The translations under genes and the position numbers were made by a program. DNA of 64,000 nt from Flavobacterium sp. (GTDB taxonomy: Bacteria > Bacteroidota > Bacteroidia > Flavobacteriales > Flavobacteriaceae), in contig JACMOK010000014.1 in NCBI GenBank assembly GCA_014378065.1, forward strand, positions 1 to 64,000, in the 5' to 3' direction. The notes under the pieces were generated by a model, which was not told the origin of the DNA, did no database searches, and worked only from the letters and a program-made list of their open reading frames with translations. Of the stretch, positions 44,461 to 54,268 are shown piece after piece. The stretch's first letter is position 1. Every line of letters starts with the position of its first letter.

Positions 44461-46860
44461 TTACAATGTGTTAATATGAAAATAATTAGTGGGTCGTAAA
44501 AAATGAACCTTTTGGTTTATGGCAAATTTTGGAGGTTGCGTTTGATCAGCCGAAAAGTATTTGGCTATGGTTAACCTGGCCATTAAATAACTTACAGTCG
44601 ATTCGGCGCCTTGGTTCAAATTGACATTTGTATCTTCTAGTCCGTCAAAACAACCGCCTGTGCAAGGATTGTAGATAATCTGATTCAAATGATTGTTTCC
44701 TAAAAACCAATCAAAAGCAATTTCCATTTTTTTAAGGTAGACATTTTCCTGAAATACCTCATAAAATTTACTCAAAGCAAGTATTGAATAGGCAACATCA
44801 ATAGGCTGTTCTCCACCTAATTTTTCCGGAATTAATTCCTCACCTACATGCAACCATCCTTTATTAGAGATTACTTTAATGCTTTTTTCAGTAAAGATTT
44901 TCGCCAATAAAAAATCGAAAGAGGTCTTGGCTATGACTTTATAAATGAGTTCTCCGGTAGCCATATACGCACACAACAAAGCTTCAGGTAAAATACTGTT
45001 GGCATAGGTTAAATAATTTTCAAACCAAAGCCAAGATTCTTTGGCCTCGTGCCTAAACATTTGTACCATCCTATCGGCCAATTGTCGGATCAATGCGACA
45101 TTTTCTACCGAATGTTTTTTAATATTTCTGTAGTAAACACCTTTTATAATAAACGCCATTGCCCTTGTTGAATAGACTTTATCTGCGTTTTCCAATGCCA
45201 CGCGCAATGTCGATTCTGCTTTTAGAACCAGATCAATCGGAAGCAGTTCGCTTATTGAAATTAAATATCCCAAGGCCCAAATCGCCCTGCCATTTGAATC
45301 GGCCAAGTTGGTCTGGCTATTTTGTTCGGTAAATTCCTTTCTTTCATCTACATAATTTAAAAAATAGCCGTTAGGACGCAAGCAAAATTTTATAAAATTA
45401 AAGTAGGTATAAATGTATTTGATATCTTCTTCATCTCTGGTGAGTTCAAAATGCTGACACATCGCGATCAGTGCTCGGGCATTGTCGTCAAGCGTGTAAC
45501 CTGAATCGATGTCAGGGTGGTTTATAATCGAAAACTGAATCATCCCGAATGATGTAGTCATTTTTTTTATATGATTCAAATTCAGCGCTGGCACCCTATA
45601 ATGTAGTGAAATCGGCTTACCTATGATTTTATTGAACAACAGCGCATGTGTTAAAGCCGAATTTTCCCAAGCATTGGGAGCAATTTTATGCAGTCCGTTT
45701 GAACTAATATTGCTTCTCAAAGTGTCATCAGCAAGTAAACGGTTGACTTCAATGGCGAGCTGGCCTGAATTTTCAAAATCAATAATGATTCCTGAACCAT
45801 TTTTTAATACTTCACATGCATGAGGGATGGGTGTTGATATGATTGGACAGCCACAACTAATCGCATAAGAAAAGGTACCGCTGACCGCCTGATTAGGATC
45901 TTTGGAAGTAAACAAATAAACATCCGCCATTTGCAGGTACTCTAATAAATCTGATAAGGTTAAAAATCGGTTGATAAATTTTACCTGTTCTTGTATGCCC
46001 AACGTTTCAATTTGCTCGATAAGTCGATTTCGGTAATTCTCGCCTTCTTTTTTAAAAACCGAAGGATGTGTTTTACCAATAATCAAAAAGACCACTTCAG
46101 GATTTTGCTTAATGATCTCCGGTAGGGCATTTAAAGTAGTTTCGATACTTTTCCCCGAACTTAACAAGCCAAAAGTTGCCAGCACTTTTTTACCTTGAAG
46201 ATCGTATTTCCTTTTTAAAATTTTCTTGTCCGTGTGCTCCACCAAATGGGTTCCATGGCCGATTACCATGATTTTTTCTTCCAAAATGTCATAATCTCGC
46301 ACGAGGATGTCCAATGAAGAGTGTGTCATGACCACAATGGCCTCGGCAAGATGGGCCAAATCTTGAACGTTTGATTTTAGAAATTCATCTGGTCTGGGCA
46401 AAACCGTATGAAAAACGAGACTGACCGGCTTGACTAATATTTTCAAAAAACGAGAAAAATCCAATTCGTTATTTCGAAACAATCCAAATTCATGTTGTAC
46501 CATTACCATTCGGATAGCAGCATTCATATTGATATCTTCGGCAAGTTTAATATACGAGTTGGAATCATCTGTATCTAACACGTGCCTTACTTCTTCAGGA
46601 TAAATATGCTTCTCATTTTCAGAAGCAAGTGCACAAATTCGAATAGCAAAAGAATCTTTAAACTTGTTGTTTAGTGCTTTGATTAAATCTTGGGTATACG
46701 TCGCTATGCCGCACTCCCTTGGTGGGTAAGAGGAGAGCAACAAAATTTCTGGAAGTTTATTTTTGATTTCTTGAAGTTCGAAGCGCTCGTCAGAAATAAG
46801 CCTGCGGATTTTTTTGGCCGCAAATTCGTTTGTTCGGTTTAGGGGACTATTATTTATCAT
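44461..46860 (-). CDS. Large GT4-type glycosyltransferase with C-terminal (alpha/alpha)-barrel-like domain
   Basis: A 799-residue two-domain cytoplasmic protein. The N-terminal part (about 35-410) is a GT-B glycosyltransferase of group 1: SSYPPRECGIATYTQDLI, KVLATFGLLSSGKSIETTL, and the donor-sugar region FTSKDPNQAVSGTFSYAISCGCPIIST. The C-terminal part (about 430-780) looks like a six-hairpin barrel (GYTLDDNARALIAMCQHF, WLHVGEELIPEKLGGEQPIDVAYSILAL). It overlaps the GH130 gene by 11 nt. The frame is open to 46887; ATG 46860 avoids the larger overlap. The product sugar is unknown. Confidence 0.85.
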   Translation of the reverse strand: MINNSPLNRTNEFAAKKIRRLISDERFELQEIKNKLPEILLLSSYPPRECGIATYTQDLIKALNNKFKDSFAIRICALASENEKHIYPEEVRHVLDTDDSNSYIKLAEDINMNAAIRMVMVQHEFGLFRNNELDFSRFLKILVKPVSLVFHTVLPRPDEFLKSNVQDLAHLAEAIVVMTHSSLDILVRDYDILEEKIMVIGHGTHLVEHTDKKILKRKYDLQGKKVLATFGLLSSGKSIETTLNALPEIIKQNPEVVFLIIGKTHPSVFKKEGENYRNRLIEQIETLGIQEQVKFINRFLTLSDLLEYLQMADVYLFTSKDPNQAVSGTFSYAISCGCPIISTPIPHACEVLKNGSGIIIDFENSGQLAIEVNRLLADDTLRSNISSNGLHKIAPNAWENSALTHALLFNKIIGKPISLHYRVPALNLNHIKKMTTSFGMIQFSIINHPDIDSGYTLDDNARALIAMCQHFELTRDEEDIKYIYTYFNFIKFCLRPNGYFLNYVDERKEFTEQNSQTNLADSNGRAIWALGYLISISELLPIDLVLKAESTLRVALENADKVYSTRAMAFIIKGVYYRNIKKHSVENVALIRQLADRMVQMFRHEAKESWLWFENYLTYANSILPEALLCAYMATGELIYKVIAKTSFDFLLAKIFTEKSIKVISNKGWLHVGEELIPEKLGGEQPIDVAYSILALSKFYEVFQENVYLKKMEIAFDWFLGNNHLNQIIYNPCTGGCFDGLEDTNVNLNQGAESTVSYLMARLTIAKYFSADQTQPPKFAINQKVHFLRPTNYFHINTL

Positions 46861-47896
46861 TGTGTTGTATATTAAGTAGTAATTCATTTAACAATTCGGA
46901 TAAGCTCATCGAGGCACAAGCGATACGTTCGTCAGCAGCACCATAATAAATGTATAACACATCATCAAAGACAGCTGCACCTGAGGGAAAACAAACATTT
47001 CTTACGTATCCTTTGAGCTCCCATTCCAACTCGGGCTGAAATAAACCATAAGGCAATCTTGCAATCTCCTTGGTAGGATCTTCCAAATCTAGTAGCGTTG
47101 CACAGGCGCAATATACATAGCCGTTTAACGATTCGTGAACACCATGGTATATCATCAACCACCCGTGTTCGGTTTCGATTGGGGGACAACCACCACCCAA
47201 GTAATTTCTTTCGTGATCAAATTTTGGTTCAAGCAGGATGTGCTGGTCAAGATTGGTGATGTAATTGTCCCAATATGCTTCGGTTAAATCTGTGAGTTCC
47301 TTTACTCCGGTCACGATTTGAATGCCCGGCTTAATGCGGTGTATGAAACAAAAGGCTCCATTTATTTTTCTTGGAAAAAAAACCACATTTTTGTCCCACA
47401 AAAGCATTTTAGAAATGTCTTTTTCTACGACGCCCTCATGTTGGTTAAATCGGTAATATTTATTCTTAATCACGCCATTAATTTTTGTGAGCTCAATAAA
47501 TTTTTGATAGCTAATTTTTGGAACCATGATGCCTTTTTTTTCAAAATGAACCAAATCTTTTGAAATCGCATAACACCCTAAAGCATTGATGCCATCGTAG
47601 GCGGTGTAAGTCATGTAATATAAATCATCAATTTTAACAATTCTAGGATCTTCAACTCCATGGGAGTCATAGGTTTCTTCCGCTTTTAAAATAGGTGATT
47701 CCATTCGCATGACTACCTCCATTGGGCCATCTAGTTTTGCATACCCTATGCTAGAATAATTTCCCTTGCTGACTGCTCTGTAGAAAATATGAACCGTGTT
47801 TCCCTCTTTGATAACGGCTGGATTCAAAACCCCCTCATTTTCAAAAGTAAATTCGGTCTTTTTTAGGATCACACCTAATTTGTTTACTTGTACCAT
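46850..47896 (-). CDS. GH130-family glycosidase / mannoside phosphorylase
   Basis: A 348-residue five-bladed beta-propeller enzyme of glycoside hydrolase family 130. Motifs: NEGVLNPAVIKEGNTVHIFYRA, SHGVEDPRIVKIDDLYYMTYTAYDG (with the conserved catalytic Asp) and a C-terminal VYCACATLLDLEDPTKEIAR segment. GH130 members phosphorolyse or hydrolyse beta-mannosides. No signal peptide, so cytoplasmic. It overlaps the large glycosyltransferase gene, which suggests that the two enzymes build and reuse the same glycan. Confidence 0.88.
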   Translation of the reverse strand: MVQVNKLGVILKKTEFTFENEGVLNPAVIKEGNTVHIFYRAVSKGNYSSIGYAKLDGPMEVVMRMESPILKAEETYDSHGVEDPRIVKIDDLYYMTYTAYDGINALGCYAISKDLVHFEKKGIMVPKISYQKFIELTKINGVIKNKYYRFNQHEGVVEKDISKMLLWDKNVVFFPRKINGAFCFIHRIKPGIQIVTGVKELTDLTEAYWDNYITNLDQHILLEPKFDHERNYLGGGCPPIETEHGWLMIYHGVHESLNGYVYCACATLLDLEDPTKEIARLPYGLFQPELEWELKGYVRNVCFPSGAAVFDDVLYIYYGAADERIACASMSLSELLNELLLNIQHNDK

Positions 47897-48108
47897 GAAT
47901 TATGAGTTATGTTGTTTTTAAAAAAATTTGACACGTAAAAAAGCTTTTTTGAGTAATGCTAAAGTTCGATCGGACATCAAAAATTTATGTTATATAACTT
48001 TAGAAATAAGTTACATTTTTTCCACTTTAACAAGACGTTAAAGATTTAATAATAAAGTAGTTATAAGAAATATCCTAACGGAATAATTTTTTTATTAGCT
48101 TAGAACAG

Positions 48109-48546
48109 CTACTTAAGCGGGGTTGCTTTAACGAATCTTCCATTGGCATCGAAAATGAGATCTCCTCCATCAATGGATATAAGGTAACTTGTTTTGCCAT
48201 TGGCTGCAGTCATTTTTAATACCTTATCAATGTTTTTTCCAGAATAGTTTTTGTCAAGATATGCTTTGATTGCGCTTGGAATGAGTGTAAGCGCCACTTT
48301 AGCATCATGCACAACCAATGTTCCAGACTCAGAATAGGTTGCAGTTCTAGGCCGTTTATCGACGATAAACTTCACTTTAAATTTCGAGTCTTCCTTATAC
48401 CATTCAGGATTAAGAACTGCAGGATTGGCGATATTAAATGCAGAAATCACCGCCAATGGAACCTCAATTGCTTTAAGCTTTTGCGCCCAGACAGCGAACG
48501 AAAATAGTAAAAAACAAAGATTTAACAACATTTTTCTTACTGACAT
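48109..48546 (-). CDS. PepSY-like secreted protein
   Basis: A 145-residue periplasmic protein with a signal peptide (MLLNLCFLLFSFAVWAQ). The mature part matches the putative beta-lactamase-inhibitor-like PepSY family of Bacteroidota: FNIANPAVLNPEWYKEDSKFKVKF, then LTLIPSAIKAYLDKNYSGKNIDKVLKM, with the typical strand-helix pattern. Function unknown. It follows the general-stress gene directly. I start at ATG 48546 rather than the open 48573 codon because it begins a proper signal peptide. Confidence 0.82.
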   Translation of the reverse strand: MSVRKMLLNLCFLLFSFAVWAQKLKAIEVPLAVISAFNIANPAVLNPEWYKEDSKFKVKFIVDKRPRTATYSESGTLVVHDAKVALTLIPSAIKAYLDKNYSGKNIDKVLKMTAANGKTSYLISIDGGDLIFDANGRFVKATPLK

Positions 48547-48572
48547 AACTTTGACTGTGATTTTAGGTCGCA

Positions 48573-49082
48573 TTACAACTGTAAATTGCCATGTTTTGTT
48601 TCCGTTAAATTCTTTCCGGTTGCAGCAGTTACGATCTTCTTAAAAAAATTGAACATGGTGTTGCCCTCGGTATTCCAATAGTATGCGCTGTCAGGAACTA
48701 CTTTTAAAATGGAAATGTTAGGATCATCTTTTCCTTCTTTAAACCAGGCTCTAACCAACGGCGACCAAAGTTCTTGGGTTTTATTTCTGTCTATTACAAT
48801 TTCGGCGTGCCCGTTAATGATAAGATAACTGTTTCTTGACGGACTTGAAAAAAATAACTGCACTTGGTTATCGTGTTTTATTTCCCTGTTCTTTTCACTG
48901 TTGATGTCACTAAAAAACCAAAGATTTCCTTGGTTGTCGACTTTTTGTGCGCTCATGGGTCTACAATTGGCCACATTGTCATTTTTGAGATTGGTACAAA
49001 ATAGACACACATCTATATCATCAACCAGATCTTGTAATTTTTCTATTGCCGCAGCATCGGATAAGTTCGTTATTGAATTCAT
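48573..49082 (-). CDS. Pyridoxamine 5'-phosphate oxidase-family general stress protein
   Basis: A 169-residue FMN-binding split-barrel protein of the GSP26 type. Landmarks: CRPMSAQKVDNQGNLWFFSDINSEKNREIKHDNQVQLFFSSPSRNSYL and LWSPLVRAWFKEGKDDPNISILKV. Bacillus GSP26 is induced by general stress and binds flavin; the physiological substrate is unknown. A long inverted repeat lies upstream (49100-49142). It is co-transcribed with the PepSY-like gene after it. Confidence 0.92.
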   Translation of the reverse strand: MNSITNLSDAAAIEKLQDLVDDIDVCLFCTNLKNDNVANCRPMSAQKVDNQGNLWFFSDINSEKNREIKHDNQVQLFFSSPSRNSYLIINGHAEIVIDRNKTQELWSPLVRAWFKEGKDDPNISILKVVPDSAYYWNTEGNTMFNFFKKIVTAATGKNLTETKHGNLQL

Positions 49083-49099
49083 TTTAATAATTAATTAAT

Positions 49100-49142
49100 T
49101 GCGATACACTTGTCAGTTTTGATGTTACAAATTTGTATCGCA
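49100..49142. promoter_or_regulatory. Inverted repeat upstream of the general-stress gene (possible operator)
   Basis: TGCGATACA (49100-49108) and its exact complement TGTATCGCA (49134-49142) are separated by 25 bp, directly upstream of the FMN-binding protein. The spacing suits two looped half-sites or a regulator dimer pair. No terminator-type T run follows, so transcription termination is unlikely. Confidence 0.35.
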
Positions 49143-49223
49143 TTTAACACGAAATTGTTATGGTATATTTGAAAAATGTTACAGAATTGTACGACGTGTC
49201 TAAGATAAAGTGGCTGATGTTAA

Positions 49224-52046
49224 TTACAAGCCATTCAGTTCAGGAAGATAAATATCAAAAGTAGCGCCATGATCTGGTTTACTTGACGCTGTGATGTAAC
49301 CATGGTGGTTGTCTACGATTTTTTTTACGATGGCAAGTCCAATTCCGGTCCCAGCATACTCCGTTTTCCCATGTAAACGCTGAAAAACTTCAAAAATGCG
49401 GGTTTTATATTCCGAATCGAAACCAATACCATTGTCGGTAACTTTGATGTGGCAGTAGCTTTTGTGCGGTTGCACAATTTCGGTTCCTAGTGGATACCCA
49501 TAAACAATTTGTCCGATAATTTGAATAAACGGTTTGGTACCTGGTTTGGTAAACTTGAGGGCATTACCAATTAAGTTGAACATCAATTGCTTAAACTGGA
49601 AAGGTATGACAGGAAGCTCATGCAAATCATTACAATAAATGACTGCCCCTTTTTCCTCAATAATTTCTGAAAAATCCATTTCAACTTCTTTGATCAATTC
49701 ACAAAGATCTGTTATGGCAAAGACACGTTCGGTAAAGTTGGTTCTGGAATAAGCCAGTAAATCTTTGATTAAAGTTTGCATGCGACTGGCAGCATCTCGC
49801 ATTCTGCTTAAGTATTCATTGCCCTTTTGTGAAAGGTTTTCCGACTCTTTATCCCGTAAAAGATTCGAAAAGATTTGGATTTTTCTCAATGGTTCCTGAA
49901 GATCGTGACTTGACACATAGGTAAACGATTCAAGCTCAGTGTTCATCTTTTCCAAATCTGAATTCTTTTGTTCCAGTTCGGCAGTCCGGTCTTTGACTTG
50001 CCTTTCAAGTTCATTTGTGAACAATTTTTGCTCTTCAATATCTGTACTTGTGCCCACCCACATTTGGATATTTCCATCGCCATCTTTTTTAGGGATGGCG
50101 CGACACAAATGCCAACGATACAGCCCGTCGTGACGACGAAGCCGATGTTCTCCTATGAAATCTTCGCCGGTGGCAATTGAGTGGAGCCATTGCTTTATAT
50201 TTTCGGTCCGATCATCGGGATGAACAATTTCAATAAAACCTACTTCATTGATTTGCTTTTCATTCATGGCAGAAAATTGGTACACGCTTTTGTTGAAATA
50301 ATTAAATTGTCCCTGTGGCGTAGAAGTCCAGATGTGTTGCGGCATGGAATCAGCAAGCAGGCGAAACTTTTGTTCGCTTTCTTGAAGAATTTGCTGACTG
50401 AACTTTTCTTCCGTGATATCTCGTAGCGTTCCTAACATTTTTAAGGGTTTGCCATACTCATCAAAAAAAACTTTGCCCTGCGTTCGAATCCAACAAATTT
50501 CAAGGTTATGTTTTATGATGCGCGCCTCATATTTATAAATACTGGTTTTCATCGCCTTGTCGAAGGCCTTTTCCACTACTTCATGAACATCAGCGGGATG
50601 AATCTGACTTTGCAACTGTTTATGGCTAATTTTTTTGGATTTTTTATGCCCGAAAATTAGCGCAAGTCGGGGAGAATGGATGATTTCTCGCGTTTGTAAA
50701 TCGAGATCCCACGTGGCGAGTTCGGTAGCTTCCGTTGCAAGTCGCAATCGCTCTTCTGCATCTTCTACCCTTTTTCTGGCTTCCACCTGCTCGGTTACAT
50801 CTTTTACAGTAACCATGATGCCAGATACGATATCTTCGGTGTCAAGCAAAGGAGTATAAATAAAATCAAAATAAAATTTCTTTACACCATCATCGCCATC
50901 AACATACGATACAGTTTCATTTTCTTTATAATTTTGCCCGTTTAAATACATTTCCCGCAACAACTGGGGGTATCTTTGGTCATTCAGCTCAGGGAAAACC
51001 TCTAATAGTTTTCTTCCTAAAACTTCATTTTCTTTTCTTCTCCAAATAACCTCGAACATCACCTTATTTGCAGTTTCAATAATGTAGTCTTCGCCCCTAA
51101 GAATGGCCATGGGTATAGGAGATTGCATCACGAGATTGCGAAATTGCTTTTCGCTTTCTGCCAAGGCGTATTTTATTTTGACTGCAGCGGTCACTTCAGT
51201 TGCTACTACGATGATGCCATAGATATCGCCTGAGTCTTCTCTCAAAGGATAATAAACCAAATTGAAATAGGTCCGTTCTTGTTTACCATAGCGATGCAGC
51301 ATAACCGATAATTCTTTGGCGTGAAAGGCTGTACCGGTTTTTAATACCTTTGTTAACAACGGTAGCACAACGTCTTTTACCTCGGGCAAACATGCGAACA
51401 AAGGCTTTCCTATCAAGTCTTGCTCGGTTTTGTCAACCAATTGCAAATAGGTTTCGTTAACCATTTCTACAATAAATTCTGGACCTATTAAGATGGTAAC
51501 ACCCAGCGGAATTTGCCGTACCGTGTTGCAAAATCGCTTTTCGCTTTCGGAAATTTTTTGCATCGACTGGACTTTGGCGGTGGTTTCATTGCACGTCACC
51601 AACACACCAGAAATTTTTCCGTTTTCACCAATTACAGGGCTGTAACAATACGTCCAATACACCGCCTCGATTTGTCCGTTGCGGTAAATAGATAAAAGTT
51701 GGTCTTCAATGCATCGTGCATCCCCTCCTAACAACACTTGATCAATGATTGGCCCGATGAAATTCCAGGTTTCAATCAAAGCTTGATCCCCTTTTTCTCC
51801 TAGTACTAATGGGTGTTTGCCTTCATTTTCAAGACTGGGTTTGTAGGCATCATTGTAAAAACAAGTCAGGTCGGGTCCCCAAAATAAAAACATTGGAAAC
51901 GTTGAATTCAACACAATCCCTAAAGTAGTTTTTAAACTTTGAGGCCATTTCGCGACAGGCCCAACCGCAGTTTGGTCCCAGTTTTTAGCTCTTGTGAGCA
52001 TTCCCATCTCGCCTCCTCTTGCTATAAAATTTTGATTATTGGTCAT
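49224..52046 (-). CDS. PAS-repeat sensor histidine kinase (soluble)
   Basis: A 940-residue kinase without membrane helices. It has five PAS or PAS-like domains: about 1-160, 165-290, 295-420, 425-545 and 550-670. HisKA follows with His714 in SSHDLQEPLRKIQ, then HATPase (about 820-935) with DNGIGFD and GTGIGLAIVKKIV. It has no receiver domain, so it must pass phosphate to a separate regulator such as those at 52746 or 54269. Probably senses redox state or light via PAS-bound cofactors (inference). Confidence 0.93.
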   Translation of the reverse strand: MTNNQNFIARGGEMGMLTRAKNWDQTAVGPVAKWPQSLKTTLGIVLNSTFPMFLFWGPDLTCFYNDAYKPSLENEGKHPLVLGEKGDQALIETWNFIGPIIDQVLLGGDARCIEDQLLSIYRNGQIEAVYWTYCYSPVIGENGKISGVLVTCNETTAKVQSMQKISESEKRFCNTVRQIPLGVTILIGPEFIVEMVNETYLQLVDKTEQDLIGKPLFACLPEVKDVVLPLLTKVLKTGTAFHAKELSVMLHRYGKQERTYFNLVYYPLREDSGDIYGIIVVATEVTAAVKIKYALAESEKQFRNLVMQSPIPMAILRGEDYIIETANKVMFEVIWRRKENEVLGRKLLEVFPELNDQRYPQLLREMYLNGQNYKENETVSYVDGDDGVKKFYFDFIYTPLLDTEDIVSGIMVTVKDVTEQVEARKRVEDAEERLRLATEATELATWDLDLQTREIIHSPRLALIFGHKKSKKISHKQLQSQIHPADVHEVVEKAFDKAMKTSIYKYEARIIKHNLEICWIRTQGKVFFDEYGKPLKMLGTLRDITEEKFSQQILQESEQKFRLLADSMPQHIWTSTPQGQFNYFNKSVYQFSAMNEKQINEVGFIEIVHPDDRTENIKQWLHSIATGEDFIGEHRLRRHDGLYRWHLCRAIPKKDGDGNIQMWVGTSTDIEEQKLFTNELERQVKDRTAELEQKNSDLEKMNTELESFTYVSSHDLQEPLRKIQIFSNLLRDKESENLSQKGNEYLSRMRDAASRMQTLIKDLLAYSRTNFTERVFAITDLCELIKEVEMDFSEIIEEKGAVIYCNDLHELPVIPFQFKQLMFNLIGNALKFTKPGTKPFIQIIGQIVYGYPLGTEIVQPHKSYCHIKVTDNGIGFDSEYKTRIFEVFQRLHGKTEYAGTGIGLAIVKKIVDNHHGYITASSKPDHGATFDIYLPELNGL

Positions 52047-52745
52047 TTTTTTAGAATATGCTGTAGCTTATTTGCATTTTTTGCCTTTGAATAGAATAGT
52101 ATATGATGCACTTTATTAGGAAATTATTATGATGGATCAAAGAATTTATTTTGTGAAATGCAAAAATCCATTTTTAAATGGTATAATTATCGATGTCCCC
52201 AGCTTTTACGGATTTCACATTGTTTATCATTTGGTGATTGCTGGTACCTCGGAAAATCAAAAATCGATTTCAAATTCTCATCCGAAACTAATAATAGTCA
52301 ATTTCCAATTAAAACCAAAAATGTTATCGTTGAGCCCAATGCGATATTTCTTTTGTAATAATTTCCTTTAGAAACATAATTTTGTTAAAACTCTGTATTA
52401 ATTTTTATTACTTATTTTTTCTGCAGATTTTATACAACTTCATTTTTTTAAACAGAAAAAAACAACTTCTGCCAAAACGGAAATAATAGAACATCTACAG
52501 ACAATCTTTGTCAAAAACTGAAATTGAGCGACTTACCAACGCTAAGTCAAAAAAAACTGTTCCAATCGATTCTTACATGAAAATTTTTTAAAACACGCAA
52601 TATCGTTGCAAGTCAATAACGAAGCACTATAAAATTCACTTACTTTATTACAACTTTTAATGATTTTACATCATTTGGCAATACTACCGGCCAATTCGCT
52701 GATATTTATTTATCTTTACATCCGTTAATCAATTAAAACTTTACG
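52047..52745. other. Gene-free region between the PAS kinase and a response regulator
   Basis: About 700 bp. The only sizeable frame (52129-52371, plus, 80 codons) has no recognisable family and AT-biased composition, so I do not call it. A weak TATCTTTA box at 52711 could serve the regulator at 52746. No rRNA, tRNA or repeat is seen. Confidence 0.4.
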
Positions 52746-53180
52746 GTGCTGCAATTACAAACAACCACTTTCTTCTACGTCGATGATGATTCTGACGACC
52801 GCTCTTTTTTTCAAGAAGCTGCTGATGAATTGGGTGAAAATGTTAGTATTTTTGAATTGGGTGATGAGATGATGCAAATACTAAAAAACCCACCGCCAAA
52901 ACCTTCTGTTGTTTTTATCGACTTAAATATGCCGATCAAAAATGGGTTTGAACTTTTGCAAGAAATAAGATCCTCATCTGGTTTTAATTCGATTCCGATC
53001 GTCGTTTATTCTACTTCCAACAGTATCGATACTATTTCAAAGTGTATGGAACTTGGAGCAAGTTTGTTTATTACTAAAGCCATCTCGCTATCTTCGTTAA
53101 TCAAGGCGATAGAACATGTAATGGGAATTGATTGGGAGAATTTTAAACCGAATCTGCAGACCTTTGTATACAAATCATAG
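52746..53180 (+). CDS. Single-domain response regulator (CheY-like)
   Basis: A 144-residue receiver-only protein. The acidic cluster YVDDDSDD and phospho-acceptor Asp59 in VVFIDLNMP are present, with the switch Ser/Thr in VVYSTSN and the conserved Lys in ITKAIS. The residue after Lys is Ala instead of the usual Pro. The start is a GTG at 52746. Possible receiver for the divergently encoded PAS kinase, carrying phosphate to another output. Confidence 0.9.
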   Translation: MLQLQTTTFFYVDDDSDDRSFFQEAADELGENVSIFELGDEMMQILKNPPPKPSVVFIDLNMPIKNGFELLQEIRSSSGFNSIPIVVYSTSNSIDTISKCMELGASLFITKAISLSSLIKAIEHVMGIDWENFKPNLQTFVYKS

Positions 53181-53181
53181 G

Positions 53182-53493
53182 CTAGGCGCGATCCATTAAT
53201 TTAATCTGATTCAAATTATCGGTGACTGCACGATAGATTTTATCGTTTTCCTGTTTTGGATAAGAAGGTATTTTCAGTCTGACCGCAGATTGATCCTCTT
53301 TAAAAGTATGAGAACCTTTATTATTGTTATTATATTTGATGAAATTAGGATAAAGAATAATTTCTAAAACAAACTCCTGCAACGTCGGAAATCTTGACAT
53401 TAAATCTTCCTCACTCCTTTTAAGTAAATTGTAAAGCGTATTGTAATCTGGCTTTTCGTCGGCTTTTTCGATTTGTAAAATGGTTATTTTCAT
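53182..53493 (-). CDS. Small hypothetical protein
   Basis: A 103-residue cytoplasmic protein I do not recognise. It is hydrophilic with a helical first half (EEDLMSRFPTLQEFVLEIILYPNFI) and a basic end (IYRAVTDNLNQIKLMDRA). The frame extends upstream with a hydrophobic stretch to 53556, but I prefer ATG 53493 (MKITILQIEK). It is convergent with the response regulator gene, 1 bp apart. Confidence 0.5.
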   Translation of the reverse strand: MKITILQIEKADEKPDYNTLYNLLKRSEEDLMSRFPTLQEFVLEIILYPNFIKYNNNNKGSHTFKEDQSAVRLKIPSYPKQENDKIYRAVTDNLNQIKLMDRA

Positions 53494-53678
53494 GATTTTT
53501 TGAAAAATAAAATAGATAATAATTAGCACAGGTTTTTTTTTCATCAAATAAAACAAAACTAGCCAAGACGAAAAAAACTTTTGTTATAACATTCTTTTGA
53601 TTTCTTACTCGATTATAAGAATAAACAAGATTAAGTTATGTTGACATTGGAGTGAGCAATAATGCTGTCAGACAGAAT

Positions 53679-53975
53679 CTAATGCACGATATAGTCAAGT
53701 TTTCCAATCGATTCAAAAAGTGCCTCAAGCCGTTGAATGTGATTCCTTGTAAATTCAAGATGGGTTCGCAGGGCCGTTGCAAGATCGTCTGTGGTGGCGT
53801 TCTGAATCATGATAGGAATTGCAATTATCAGGGATTGTTCTGACCAGTAAATTTGTTTTAGTTCTTCGACATACCTGTTATTGCTTTGAGCATCGTCAAA
53901 ATTTTCTTTTTTATGGAAAGGCCTGGTTTTGCCATTATGAAATTGTGGTACAGTATCTAAGGTAAAACTTTTCAT
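53679..53975 (-). CDS. Truncated DUF892/YciF-like ferritin-like protein
   Basis: A 98-residue protein. Residues about 35-90 match the first helices of the DUF892 family: RYVEELKQIYWSEQSLIIAIPIMIQNAT and a THLEFTRNHIQRLEALFESIG helix, closely parallel to the full-length paralogue at 59249. It stops where that paralogue continues with two more helices, so half the four-helix bundle, including some metal ligands, is missing. It is either a decaying gene or a short helper protein. Confidence 0.6.
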   Translation of the reverse strand: MKSFTLDTVPQFHNGKTRPFHKKENFDDAQSNNRYVEELKQIYWSEQSLIIAIPIMIQNATTDDLATALRTHLEFTRNHIQRLEALFESIGKLDYIVH

Positions 53976-54268
53976 CTTTTCTTTTTTTAAAGTTGGTGCA
54001 GCCCATTTATAGACAGCTGTGCTATTACTTTATTCGACAAAACAATCTTTGCCTTATTTAAAAATAGTAATAGTAACAGCGCTTGGAGGGAGTAAATTTT
54101 ACAATACCGATTTAAACATCGAAGAACTAAAATTTGCTACAAAAAAAACAGCGAAAATATAAGTCACTTTCTGTTTAATTTCCTACGAGGCCAAAGTTCA
54201 ATTGAAAGTGGTGAAAACCTTTTATATAATTTTTTTTAAACTTTTATAATTTACAGATTTGCTCAAAA

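Noticed and set aside
47937..47950. AAAAAAGCTTTTTT palindrome upstream of the GH130 gene
   Set aside because: A simple A/T-tract palindrome expected by chance in AT-rich DNA, with no other regulatory context.
52129..52371. An 80-codon forward frame between the PAS kinase and the response regulator
   Set aside because: AT-driven composition, no known domain, no promoter or terminator framing it.
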